Source: Hyperoplus lanceolatus (Eukaryota; Chordata; Actinopteri; Uranoscopiformes; Ammodytidae). Taken from it: 64,000 nt of DNA. A model generated the notes under the pieces. The model did not search any database, had not been told where the DNA came from, and saw only the letters and a list, made by a program, of their open reading frames with translations. Made by a program: the position numbers and the translations under genes. Positions 1 to 10,758 of this stretch are shown here, one piece after another. The number at the start of each line of letters is the position of its first letter. Position 1 is the first letter of the stretch. The stretch is from positions 10,016,001 to 10,080,000 of the forward strand of contig CM049416.1 in the NCBI GenBank assembly GCA_026929865.2, in the 5' to 3' direction.

Positions 1-1720
1 TTTTGAATGTCTTGAGTTGCCTTCATTATCTCGCAGAACATTTGGAAACATCTCAAATGTTTATGCAGATGTGTGCAAGATGAGTGAAATCACTGGATTT
101 TGTTCATTTGTTTCTGATGAACAGGAAAAAATGACAGAAGCCTTTAGAGCCCACCAAGGGCATTAGTTTACAAAAGACCTTTTTCAATTTCTCAACACAA
201 GATATCGACAAAACAAGAACACAACTCCCTAAGGCTGTACTTAGGCTTTGAGCTAAATTCTAACATGCTTTTTTGTAGCAGGTGTAATACCATTTTAGCA
301 TATGGGAATGTTATTGGACACAAACATTTTAACCTGATGGTGGCACTAAATAAAAACATCTTGCTTTTTGAACTATAGTTCAAAAGAAATATTCAAAGGT
401 ATTGGGATACATTAGCCTATGTGAAAACCATGAGTGCCTGTATAGTTATAGTTGTTCACATTGTTCAGTCTGTATCGCAATGGTAAACAAAACGACCCAC
501 CAAACGTTGACGTCCATTCAACCATGCTGATGGTGTGGCTTTTCCTTCTTTATTGCCCCCTTAATACCTGTACCCAAAGTGTTTTAAAAAGTGACATGCC
601 TTTTACAAGAGCTGAATGAAATAATAGATTAACATGATGCTGTCATCTCCTTAACCACTGTCTACTGCATTTAACTTGATCAAAACTTTGTTGTCATGAG
701 TGGCAGTATTGCTTGACTTCCAGAATTATTTCATATTTTCTCAAATGTATCTGTGTTGACAGACCAGATGCTGCTTTTTTCAACACTTAAAATCTATTGA
801 CTTGCTTTGAATGTTAATTGTGTTTTGTATCGTCAGACGGTACGACCATCTGTGAATAAAAAGGACTATTGGTTAATTGTATTCATGTTTTTTTTTACTG
901 AAAAAGCTAGATGCTCTTCTACCACTGCAAATAATTCAGCTGCCTAGGTTTCCAAAATAACTAAAATCAGGAGGTCCTGTTTTCACTGTAACTCAACTCT
1001 TCAGATCATACCGTTTACCACTTCAAGTTTGTGAGGATATTTTGCTCAAGGAATGACTTATTGCAGCCATATACTGGGGATTTTTGGATCTTCGAATACC
1101 TCATCTTAAAGTTGACAAATTGCTGAGGTGGGATACTTCTTACCATCAGTAATCAACTCTCTTCCACATCGATGGGTCTTCCACCACATGCTGTGCAGTG
1201 CGTGGCCAGTGAAAACACAGGGAGACGACCATCCTATAATCTAAAATTCGCCACTCTACATGCAACTCTCAGAGGCTAGTCCTGTGGCTGTGTTGTAACA
1301 GCTGCAACAATTGTCCCACAACTTGCCTGTGCTCAACAATATTATCTTCAAAACTTTTGCTTTAGGCGACTGGATTTCAGCTGTGAGTGCAGCTGCAGCT
1401 CAAAGACTGTACAGAACTTCTACCTCAGAAGATTATTGGATGTAATATTTGAGGGTAGATTGGTCTCAGTATAGGTACAAAGTGGCATCATTTAACTAGA
1501 TATTGAAGATTACAAGACTGTAAGAATAATAGGTCAAAGCAACCTAAACAGGCTTTGAAGTAAATTGCACAAAGAATTGATGAGCCAAAGAGCTTAAAAC
1601 GCTAGTGTGATGCAGGGGGATATTTTTTTGTATTAATAGCTTATGAATAATCTCTTAAAAATAAATATTATTTTACAATTAATATCAATTTAAAAAAAAT
1701 TAAACATGTGCACACTGTGT
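1..1720. other. Upstream intergenic DNA, possible 3' UTR of the preceding gene
   Basis: No exon or convincing open frame is visible. The first ~880 bases are AT-rich and end with a good polyadenylation signal, so they may be the 3' UTR of a plus-strand gene left of the window. In human the plus-strand neighbour upstream of ATXN10 is FBLN1, which makes fbln1 the natural candidate. This is inference from gene order, since no fibulin coding sequence is visible. Confidence 0.3.
855..860 (+). promoter_or_regulatory. Candidate poly(A) signal AATAAA
   Basis: A canonical AATAAA is followed about 25-30 bases later by a T-rich run (890-897), the usual layout of a vertebrate cleavage site. It would end a plus-strand transcript entering from the left edge, possibly fbln1 by synteny. 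Confidence 0.35.
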
Positions 1721-1779
1721 TTAACTCCCCCATTCCTATTTATTCTATGTATTAACACACATGTAGGCTACACCTACTC

Positions 1780-1850
1780 TGCACTTTTGCACTTCTGGTT
1801 AGATGCTTAACTGCATTTCCCTGTCTCAGTAATGACAATAAAATTCAACT
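1780..1850 (+). repeat. LINE 3'-tail-like remnant
   Basis: The stretch runs from a TGCACTTTTGCACTTCTGG-like segment to TGACAATAAAATTCAACTC. It resembles the common 3' tail of fish non-LTR retrotransposons, which ends in an AATGACAATAAAGTTGAAT-type sequence. No coding part is attached. The family assignment is from memory and tentative. Confidence 0.35.
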
Positions 1851-2023
1851 CATGCAATCTAAACCAATGGAGAAAGCAAGCAAGTATAGCTTTTTCTTTG
1901 AGCCCAGTTTTAAGCGATAAATTACTAGGCTACCCTTTTATATGTTGTATTTTAAATTGTGCTATATCAATAACATACATTCTGACTGAGAACTAATCAA
2001 ATCATCAGAGTTTTTTCTTTAGC

Positions 2024-3142
2024 ATGTCTCTTTCAGAATGTTTAGCAGTGACACATTACATGTTCCAAATACTTTATTTGACAGTATTTGACAGTACTAT
2101 TCAGAACCTACAAAGCTCTTTTAACACCCTGCAGGCCTGTATAGTAAACCTCAGACTGGTTCTAAATACAGACAAAACCAAATATATGTGTTTCTCCAGA
2201 GCAAGAACTACAACTCTTAATGATTTTAATATTTTTACAAAGAATGGATTTTTAATTGAAAGAGTCACAGAGTACAAATATCTCGGCATCTGGTTAGATG
2301 ATAAACTCACTTTTAATTTCCATATAAAAAATCTTGTTTGTCGACTACGACAAAAAATTGGCTATTTTTATAGGAACAAAACCACCTTCCCTTTATTTAG
2401 TAGGAAAAGGATTATTGAGGCAGTTTTTATGTCTGTCCTTGATTACGGTGATGTGGTTTACCGACATGCATCTCATTCATGTCTTAAACTCCTAGACTCT
2501 GTTTTTCACTCTGCTTTAAGGTTCATCACAGGAGATGCTTATGACACACACCATTGTCTTTTATATGAAAAGGTTGGGTGGTACTCCCTTAAAGAGAGAC
2601 GTGATGCACATTGGCATATTTTTATTTACAAAGCCTTGACCGGGAAGCTTCCTCGTTATTTAACAGAAATGTTGCAAATTTCAGATGGGCTTTATCAGAC
2701 CCGCTCCACTGACATGCTCATGCTTTATGTCCCACAAGCCCGGTCTGAGCTGGGAAAGACAGCTTTTAGCTTAAGTGCCCCCGACTCCTGGAACAACTTA
2801 CAGCAACAAATTAAACTAAATACCTTCATATCCTTTAGCCTAATCAATTTAAACAAACTATCTTGAATCTGCCAAACTCTACCTGTAACTGTTTTAATTA
2901 GGCTATATTGTACTTTCACCCTTTTCATTTTAATTGCTGCCACTCTTCACCACTATGTAAATGTTTCAATTGTTTTTTTCTCTCTTCACCTGTTGTTGTG
3001 TATTTGATGTATTTGCATTGAATATTGTGTATGTATTGTTGTTTTTCCTTGGAATTTATTTGAACTCGACACCATTGTAAATGAGGGTCACCCCTCAATT
3101 GGTCTCTCGAGGATAAATAAAAGTTAAATGAAAAAAATGAAA
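2024..3142 (+). mobile_element. 5'-truncated LINE (jockey-superfamily, L2/CR1/Rex1-like)
   Basis: An open frame at 2024-2866 (280 codons) encodes the C-terminal half of a non-LTR reverse transcriptase. Visible landmarks are LNTDKTKYMCFS (end of the palm), YKYLGIWLDDKLTF, VLDYGDVVY, ALRFITGD and the C-terminal ARSELGKTAFSLSAPDSWN block. The YADD catalytic motif and all upstream parts are missing, so the copy is 5'-truncated as most LINE insertions are. The noncoding 3' end has a short stem (GAGGGTCACCCCTC, about 3083-3096) followed by GGATAAATAAAAG, and it fades into an A-rich tail near 3142. The same protein family and the same kind of 3' hairpin occur in the LINE at 33.1-34.2 kb, but the two are clearly diverged. 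The exact clade is uncertain. Confidence 0.9.
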
Positions 3143-3189
3143 ATGAATTTGACAGTAGTCTGGCTTGACAGCTGTGTGAAAACAGCAGC

Positions 3190-3314
3190 ACATGCTCTAA
3201 CTCCGCCCTCGTCCTGGAGTGGACCAATCATGGACCTATAAAGAAAGGGATGGGACCAATAGGGTGACCGGATATTATCCCGGACGTCCCGCCCGCGCGC
3301 ATGAAACAGCAAAC
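3190..3314 (+). promoter_or_regulatory. atxn10: atxn10 proximal promoter and 5' UTR
   Basis: The 125 bases before the atxn10 start codon turn GC-rich after AT-rich flanking DNA. They contain two CCAAT boxes (3224-3228 and 3256-3260), a TATAAAG (3237-3243) and a CpG-dense stretch at 3283-3300. This is typical of a housekeeping vertebrate promoter. The transcription start is not determined. A LINE tail ends only ~50-80 bases upstream, so the native promoter is compact or is partly built against the insertion. Confidence 0.55.
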
Positions 3315-3445
3315 ATGGCAGCTTCCACTAACAGCAAATTGGACCTTTCATCGTCTATTGCCGGCATTTTAAATGAAAGTCCCTGCCCTGAACACTTGCA
3401 GGCCTTGAAAACATGTACAACTGCCTTACGGGACAAGGAACACAG
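3315..3445 (+). CDS. atxn10: atxn10 exon 1 (coding part)
   Basis: Starts at ATG 3315 and ends before GTGCGG at 3446. It has 131 coding nt and leaves 2 nt of a split Arg codon. It encodes the poorly conserved N-terminus. Confidence 0.93.
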
Positions 3446-6400
3446 GTGCGGACAAAGTCATTTACTGTTTTCTTTTTCCTTACATGGGAGCTGAGGTTGT
3501 TAGCTTGTGTGTGAACTGTTAGCTTACGTCAAGTAGCCTACCGGTAAAATATACAGCGTAACGTTAGGGGCCTGTTAGATATCCTTATTCAGACTTGGTC
3601 TTTTATGCGTTAATAAGTAGTAAAGTCGAAATTCAGTGACCATTACAACAAAGACGACTGTTTAAGCTCCTTGTGGACCGTTGTTGTCATGGCACTTTAA
3701 GAAAAGGTGTTTATAATAACTAATAAACGATGGTGTTACGCCATGTTCTGCCATTGCATGCACTAATGCGAAAGGGTAAACTTGCAGACATTGTAATGAT
3801 TTTTGAGGTACTATTTGAAAACGTAATTATCTTCTTTGTCAAGTACGTCAATGATGATTACATGATCGGAAGTTTTTGAAGAAATGTAATAGGTTCCCTC
3901 TATTCATTTCTAAAAATATCTTAGGGCAAACTCTTCTTAATTATTGTGTGGACATGTTTCTCCTTAGTTCATGTCAAATTCGATCAAATAAAGTAAATAA
4001 TGTGCTGATAAATCTATTTGGTTTATTCAAAGTGTCATTACTGAGTGTTAAGCATGCTATCCTGGTACAGCCCCTATTATTTCAGCTTTGGCCGTTGAAT
4101 GAATAAAATTCACACTGTTGAGCCTAAACGACCTAAAGTTTGAGCTGGTAAAACCGTTTGATGTATAGATCTCCAGAAATTGTTGCAAAGATGTATTTAT
4201 TAAGATGCATGCAATTCTCTGCGGGCAGTTCAGAACTCTGCATAACACAATTTATTAACATGAAAAGCTGCCATTTATTATGTTTTTACGTTAAGTTACA
4301 CCTGCGTTTGACAAAACATAATGTCTGCTGTTAAGAAAAAAGGTTCACTCCCCAAGACTGCACTGAAGTAACCTTTTTTTTTTTTTGCTGTTGTCCCAGA
4401 GATGCTGTGGAGCAGGAGGTGTTCTCCAGTCTTCTAAAGGTCTTGTCCCAGCTGAGTGATGAGCTACAGGCCGCCAGCAGCGAGGACCAGGACCTGCAGT
4501 CTGTCGCTCTGCAGCTGCAGTTGACCGCCGAATGCTTCAGGGCCCAGAGGAACGCCTGTGTCCAGAGCACTCGCAACCAGAGTCTGCTCCGGTAACGCCA
4601 GATTCAATATGCAGGGTTGATGAAATAGCTTTGGAAAAGATTAGGAAGATATGAGGATGGTCCTCAGCTCCAAAAGATCTAGGAATTAGGGGTTATTGGA
4701 TGGTAAAATATGATGAAATATAGGAACATCACAAACTGTGCACCTCGTTGACAAGAATGAACAAGAATTCAACAAAAAAAATGTTGGTGTTATAATACTG
4801 CTGTATTACGTTCTATTATAAAGTAAGTGTTGTTGTTTTTGTGTCCACTTCCTCTAGGGAGCTTGGTTTCATTGATGTATCCATTAAGCTCCTCAGCTTT
4901 CTTCAGACCACAAATTTGGAGAGTAACGATTGCATATCAGAACGTAAGTTAAGAAATGAGGTAATTGATCCTTGCTATATGGATAGATTTTCAGGCCATC
5001 TTTTTGATACTGTTCTTTTTTGTTTTCTCTTAAATATCCAGCTCTTCGTTGTGGGATCCAGTTCCTTGGCAACTTGGCAGTTGGAAACCAAATGTGTAAA
5101 GACGACATTTGGCAGCTGAGCTTCCCAGAACTTCTGTTGTAAGTTTTGTGTGTCAAAGACAAATTTGAACGATAAAGATCACTGTTGATTTAAAATAATA
5201 TTAACACACACTATGTTTATAGATTGTGTGTTTTACATTTTCAGCAGATCTTAATTAGGCCCCTAAATTTGAATCAGTGTTTTTCGTTTGAGCATTTGTC
5301 CTCCATATTAAATCAACCCAAACGTATGTGAACAGGCAGCTGCTCAATGCTGAAGATGAGAAGACAGTCAGCTATACCTCTATGGTACTTCATACATGTC
5401 TGGATGAAGCCAAGGTGGAAGAAATGGCTGAAAAGAACATCCAGCTGGCTCTCAAGGTCATGGAGCTGTGTAGGACCCAACCGGACCTGGACTGGACGTA
5501 AGAACGCGTGTCTGTTTGTGTGTGTGTGAAGCAATTGGATGTTCATATTTATTAAGAGTTTACAGTGTGTATGATTTTAATGGTTTACCAACTATTTCTA
5601 CTATTTGTTGGTAACGTCTTTATTTGGTATTCATCTATTTACAGGGTTCTCATTGCTACACAGCATTTCCTCAAGTCTTCGGCTCTGGTGGAGAGCATGT
5701 ACTGTGGGATGTCTCACCATGAAAGGTACTTCACTTTTAATTTGGTCACAGACACTCTGGGTCTGCTTGCAAAGAAAGTGATCTAATAAACACAGCCTCA
5801 TCAAACATTTTAATAAAATAATTGTCTGACAATGCAGCTTAGCAAGTTAATGGACACCAAAAAGCTATTATGACGAGTGCTACATCATATCCATAGATAA
5901 AATCTCAGTTTTAAGAGTACAAAAGATGTGTCATATAGATTTGTGTGTGTGTGTGTTTTTTTCAGAGTGACTCTTTTAGAGTTGCTCTTTGCCCAGATTA
6001 GAGAGGAGTCCTCAGACGAGTGTGGCGTCCCTCCCAGTGTGGCTCGCTTCCTGGCTAATACCTTCCAAAAAGGTTGTGGAGTTGTGCTGACACTCGCCAC
6101 TGGCTCAGCTTCCAACGATGAGGTACTGAAGTTGCTTCCTCAGGCCTCAAAAGTCACAGAATTGTGTTTAACAGGCCTGTGGAACTGCTGTTGGCATTGT
6201 TTTTTTTTTGTTTAACGTTTCAATGTGTGTAACATTTGGACATTTTTTCTTTTTTTTTTTTTTTTTCTAACTTCCACCCCAACATTACCTCACACAACAT
6301 GCTTTCTCCATCTGACCGGCACCTGTTGACTGCAATCCCTCACAGGTCCTGCAGGAGGCACTGACAGTGATCAGTCTGCTGGATGTGCTGTGTGAGATGA

Positions 6401-9400
6401 CCTCAGACCTCAGGCAGTTCATGTTTCTACAGAACCATCCAGACCTCTTAGTGACCACTGTTGGTAAATAAAAACACAACCACACAATCTCTATGACTCG
6501 GTCCACAATTAGAATATCTGAGTCCAATTTTGCCTTCTTATTGTAAAGATGTTGTCTGTAAACAAATGAAACTGCTTGAAATGCTGCTGATCCCCATTAT
6601 ACCACCCACGGAAAAAAAAGAGTGAGTTCATACAAATGAAGTAGTATGAGATTAATTACAAAGTGTAACCCACATTTGAATATCTCTTACTTAAAACTTT
6701 ATATAAATTAAATTTGGAAATTTCAGTAATTCTCTACATTGGCTTGAACTTGACCTTGTGGAAAATTCAATGCATTTGTCGCTTTTTCCTACATCTTATA
6801 CTGTGTGTGCTTTCCCACTTTTCACCCCTCATATTTTTCTCTGCAGAGCTCCTGAAGCAGGTCCATGCCATAGGGAAGGCCAGTAAGAATATCTTCAGTG
6901 CTGCTCAAAACTTCTCCTCCCTCAATGGAGATGATGACTCTTCCTCCCATTCCCCTGTCATCAGCTTCAAGGCCCACCTCATCAGGCTGATAGGAAACCT
7001 GTGCCACAGCAATATCAACAACCAGAACAAGGTTTGAAAGAAATGGAAGGAGGAAATAAACAGTAAAATGTGCTTTCAAACAAACCAACATGAAGTCATA
7101 TGCTCTGACGGGTAACGCATTCATTAGACATTACACATCAGTACTACATGGACCCATGTGGAGGAATCCAACTCCAGCCACTGGATTATCTTGCATTAAA
7201 GTGTATGCTGCTTATACAGATCACTTATGAGATAATTTCCTTTACAGTTCACAATCAGCAGATGGATTTAATAACAGTTTAGATTTTGAATCGATGCTAA
7301 AACCAAATATCTACAATATCAAAGGGTAGGTAGGTTTGCTTTCACACCAGAAATGAACCTCATCAAAGTTTGCTTGGAAATAGATCCACTCGCTCAATGT
7401 CAGGCAGTCATCAGTCCACAACCAAGTTAGATTGACAGCTTTCACACAAACTCAAACAAACCAAACCAAATGAGCAAAATCACCAGAGTTTATATAAACC
7501 AAGCAAAAAACCGCTGAAATGATAGCTGAATTAATATGCTTAATTTTATACACACTGAAATAAGGACCATGAAGCCCAAATTAGTTACAAATGTGTTCAA
7601 GGTAGGTTTCCTGTGCAGGTTAGGAACTAGGGAAAAGTCATTGTTATTTGAGTCGTCAGTTGTTTTTTGGTCTACAAAGAAATTACCACTAAATCATCTT
7701 TGCACATGTTGAATTGTGTTGATAAATAGATTTAGATTTTTTTTATTCATCTCCGAAGGAAATCATTGAAGTACAATTCCCAGCGATGCAACATTTGCTT
7801 TTATAAAATGACTAGTGGTGTAATTTTTAACTGAAATATGACCCTGAAGAAATTCAGGTCTGGAAAAAGTTAAGAAAAGAAAAAATGCATAGAATAAAAA
7901 CAATGAGATTGTTATTGGTTTATATTCATATTCTTTAGATTTTTTTCCTCTTTTCCCCTTTTTATTATCCACTCTGATCCCTCCTCTCAAGTCTCAATAG
8001 AATCTGGGGCTACTTAAGATTCACTGAGCAACCTTAATCAGTCTAACACAATGGGGTCATAGGTCAAGATAAGGTCGAGGAGGGCCCCCTTGTCTGGCTT
8101 TGACGGACCTATGTCTACACTAAATTAGCATGTTTAGAGTAAATGTTCTTGTAATGAACTGTTGAAACAACCACATGATCTCCTGAGGTCTGAGCACTGC
8201 AAATGGATACAATGTCTAATGAAGCATGAGGCTGTGTGCTTAGGATTTCTTTCAGCACAACAACTTGTTTTATGTTTGCAGTGAAAAATGAAACCTTTCC
8301 TCAGTCACTTTAGTGATTTTATCAGTTTCCCTTCATTGCCATCTGTCAGCATCTCACTGGTAACAGAAAGCCCTGATAGATAATAACGTGGATGGGGAGG
8401 AGTTGGCCTCTATCTGCGGCACATTAAAGACTCAATCCTACTTAATAGAAATAGATTTGTGGAATGTTTGTGGGATGGCCACCCTCATTTGGCCTCTCTA
8501 TAATATTTATGGATGCTGATCTGTGGTCTGTCAGTGGTCAGAAATCACCCTGTATCTGTTTTCAGTAAGATCTCTTCCAGTAAACCAAATGTCATTCAGT
8601 TCACCTTTGGGAGAGATTGTAATTTCAGATGTGCATGCAAAGCCCCCGCTGAAGTCAAGAGTCCAGTCGCTTGTTATTCATCTCTTTATGGGTTTGGACA
8701 TAATGTAAGCAACTTCAGACAATCATTTGAAAGTGGAAAATGCAGACATGGGTGCTTGTACTAGTCAGTGACTTTGTTTCTTTGATAGTTTAAATGACAT
8801 TTACATGTTCTGAAACTCAGCACTTGGTCCTATTCAGGAGCTCCTGCCAGTGTGTTTGGAGGGTAACCACAATGGCAAGAAGAGGACGATAATTAAGCCT
8901 ATAGAATGACAGACATGATACGATGCAGATCACCCTGTAGTGACATTCTTAAACTAAGCCACAACCACTGTGCTACTTTAACATTGACGTGAGGCCGTGC
9001 TAAAGACTTCAGTTGTATACATTTATTGCCTATAAACTGAAATTATTCTTACTTTTGATTATTTTTTAAAAAGTGACTCCTCCTGGCTAGATTGCACTGC
9101 TTGCCCGACTCCTAAAATTCACTCTATAATGTGTGTGTTTTTTTTGTTGTTGCTGAGAATGGACAGTCTATATTAGTGTTACATTGAATTTTGTTCTACA
9201 TCAGAGAAAGCATGGACATCAGAATTATGTTGGTTCTATTAATACTACTCTCACATCTGGAAAATAGAAGAGGCTGGCAAGTTAATTTCCAGGATTTAAT
9301 CGTCTCATGGATTGTTTTTATCAAGAGCATCAATGCAGAATGCAATCATACATTGTGTAATAGGTTAAAAAAGCAAATACTGGTACAATATACTGATGCT

Positions 9401-10758
9401 CTAATCAAACACTGAAATTAGCTTTGTTGAGATTAGAAATGTGTCAACCGAAGTATTGTTCCAGAACAAAAATATCTTCCTAAACTTTTCTCATCAGGTG
9501 AGAGAACTGGAAGGCATCCCCCTCATCTTGGACAACTGCAACATCGACAGCAACAACCCATGTATCCTTTGTAACAGAAGTTGATGGTATGGAAATACAA
9601 ACACATCTGTATTTATGTACATGTGGTTCAAGTTTATCTAAATCATTCTTCACATTGATGCCCAGAAGTCTTTTCAGTCATTGTGTGTATATTATCCTGG
9701 CACTTTTAGAATTGAACTTGGCATGTTTGTGCAGGAAGGCTGATGGGTTTGCAAACAAAAATAAGTGTTGCATCGAGCATTGATTGCAGCAGTGTGCGCA
9801 GGCTGTCCAACCAAGCCTGTTAAAATGTCTACATAGTGTTCACCACTTCTCATAACATTGTTGCATGAGCAGGTCGACGTGTCAACCGAGTTGTTCTATT
9901 CATTAATCTTGACAGCTTGTAAATGCTACTTTTTGTTTTGAGGAGCGTTCAAGTCAATGTATCATGAGGGTTAAGTCAGGTCTATGGTAACTTCTATGAC
10001 CACTGTGGTGCTCTTCAGCATTTGTTTTTGTTTATAAAAAGATTGTCAAAGATTTTTTTTAATGGATTGATGTAGGAAACTTTAGAGGAGTATGTTTAGA
10101 ATGCCTTGTGTCACATCAAATAACTTTCTGCAAAACGACTCGTTTTTATTGTTTTTTGGTCTCCCTGCATACTCAACCGCCTAAGGTGAATACAGAGCAT
10201 TCATGAGTTTGACAACCTGATTTAGACATTGTCAACGCTTGGCCTGTGTTGCATGGACCGTTGATACCAGTCTACCTTTTAGTTACAGTTTTCTTTTCTC
10301 GCCTACACATTTTTCAAGGCAATTTGGTAGTATTTATTTTTAGTCATCTCAACTGATATTTTGTCAAAATCATGCTTTTTCTGAACTACTGCTATTAGTA
10401 ATGATCCATTTTAGTATAATTTTATAAATAACAAAACCTTTATTTCCCAGTGATATCTTTTATTGGAAATTATTACTGAAAAACAGGCCTCAAAAACCCA
10501 TAAACGACCACAATAGGTTTCATTCTTTAGAAGTGAAATTCTGACATTGCTGTCCTTAACTGGATGCATCTAGTTATCAGCCAGTGGGCCATCTTCGCCA
10601 TCAGGAACATCTTGGAACACAACACACAGAACCAGGAGCTGGTCGGCGAGCTGGAACGTCGTGGCACTGCTGACTACTCTGCGCTAAAGGAGTTGGGTTT
10701 CCTGGTGGAAGAGCGGGATGGCAGCTTACTGCTCAAACCTGTGAGGAAAGACTCTTGA
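3315..10758 (+). CDS. atxn10: Ataxin-10, 11 coding exons, 485 aa
   Basis: Ataxin-10 is a cytoplasmic armadillo-like helical-repeat protein. In mammals it is linked to neurite outgrowth, O-GlcNAc transferase binding and cytokinesis; intron expansion in human ATXN10 causes SCA10. Eleven exons were placed by GT-AG sites and reading frame. They total 1458 nt including the stop, giving 485 residues against 475 in human. Recognisable blocks are LRCGIQFLGNLAVGNQ (exon 4), SLLDVLCEMTSD (exon 8), SHLIRLIGNLCY-like FKAHLIRLIGNLCHSN (exon 9), and the C-terminal ataxin-10 domain with GIPLILDNCNIDSNNPF and QWAIFAIRNILEHNTQNQ (exons 10-11). The start at 3315 (MAAS) matches the human MAA start and is the first in-frame ATG. 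Intron 9 (2.5 kb) is the longest. The gene converges on wnt7b. No stop or frameshift interrupts it. Confidence 0.97.
4400..4591 (+). CDS. atxn10: atxn10 exon 2
   Basis: A long T-tract and TTGTCCCAG precede it and GTAACG follows. The 192 nt encode the LQLTAECFRAQRNACVQ block, which aligns with human LQLITECFRCLRNACIE. Confidence 0.96.
4858..4943 (+). CDS. atxn10: atxn10 exon 3
   Basis: Lies between CCTCTAG and GTAAGT. The 86 nt encode ELGFIDVSIKLLSFLQ, corresponding to human DTIGVAVDLILLF. Confidence 0.93.
5042..5138 (+). CDS. atxn10: atxn10 exon 4
   Basis: Lies between ATATCCAG and GTAAGT. The 97 nt encode LRCGIQFLGNLAVGNQ and FPELL, among the best-conserved parts of the family. Confidence 0.96.
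5336..5497 (+). CDS. atxn10: atxn10 exon 5
   Basis: Lies between GTGAACAG and GTAAGA. The 162 nt encode KTVSYTSMVLHTCLDEAK, matching human KKIVAYSSMILFTSLNHER in position. Confidence 0.94.
5645..5725 (+). CDS. atxn10: atxn10 exon 6
   Basis: Lies between TTTACAG and GTACTT. The 81 nt encode VLIATQHFLKSSALVESM, matching human FLIITDLFLKSPELVQAM. Confidence 0.94.
5966..6122 (+). CDS. atxn10: atxn10 exon 7
   Basis: A TG/T-rich tract ending TTTTTTCAG precedes it and GTACTG follows. The 157 nt encode VTLLELLFAQI and FLANTFQKGCGVVLTLA, and end in phase 0. Confidence 0.94.
6346..6463 (+). CDS. atxn10: atxn10 exon 8
   Basis: Lies between CCTCACAG and GTAAAT. The 118 nt encode ALTVISLLDVLCEMTSDLR, matching human ALATIRLLDVLCEMTVN. 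Confidence 0.95.
6847..7031 (+). CDS. atxn10: atxn10 exon 9
   Basis: Lies between CTCTGCAG and GTTTGA. The 185 nt encode ELLKQVHAIGKASKNIFS and FKAHLIRLIGNLCHSN, followed by NINNQNK. The donor GTTTGA is weaker than those of the other exons. Confidence 0.95.
7032..9497 (+). other. atxn10: atxn10 intron 9
   Basis: This 2.5-kb intron holds no exon that I can recognise. A stretch at about 7737-7775 (TTTATTCATCTCCGAAGG) resembles the TTTATTGATCCCCGAAGG tail of fish retroelements in decayed form. There is no tandem ATTCT array of the type that expands in human SCA10. Confidence 0.7.
9498..9561 (+). CDS. atxn10: atxn10 exon 10
   Basis: Lies between CTCATCAG and GTATCC. This 64-nt exon encodes VRELEGIPLILDNCNIDSNNP, the start of the C-terminal ataxin-10 domain. 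It is too short to stand out as an open frame. Confidence 0.95.
10574..10758 (+). CDS. atxn10: atxn10 exon 11 (terminal coding exon)
   Basis: The acceptor GCATCTAG precedes it. The split Phe codon rejoins as F-ISQWAIFAIRN, matching human FLTEWVIYAIRN. It ends with LLLKPVRKDS and TGA at 10756-10758; 3' UTR follows in the same exon. Confidence 0.95.
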
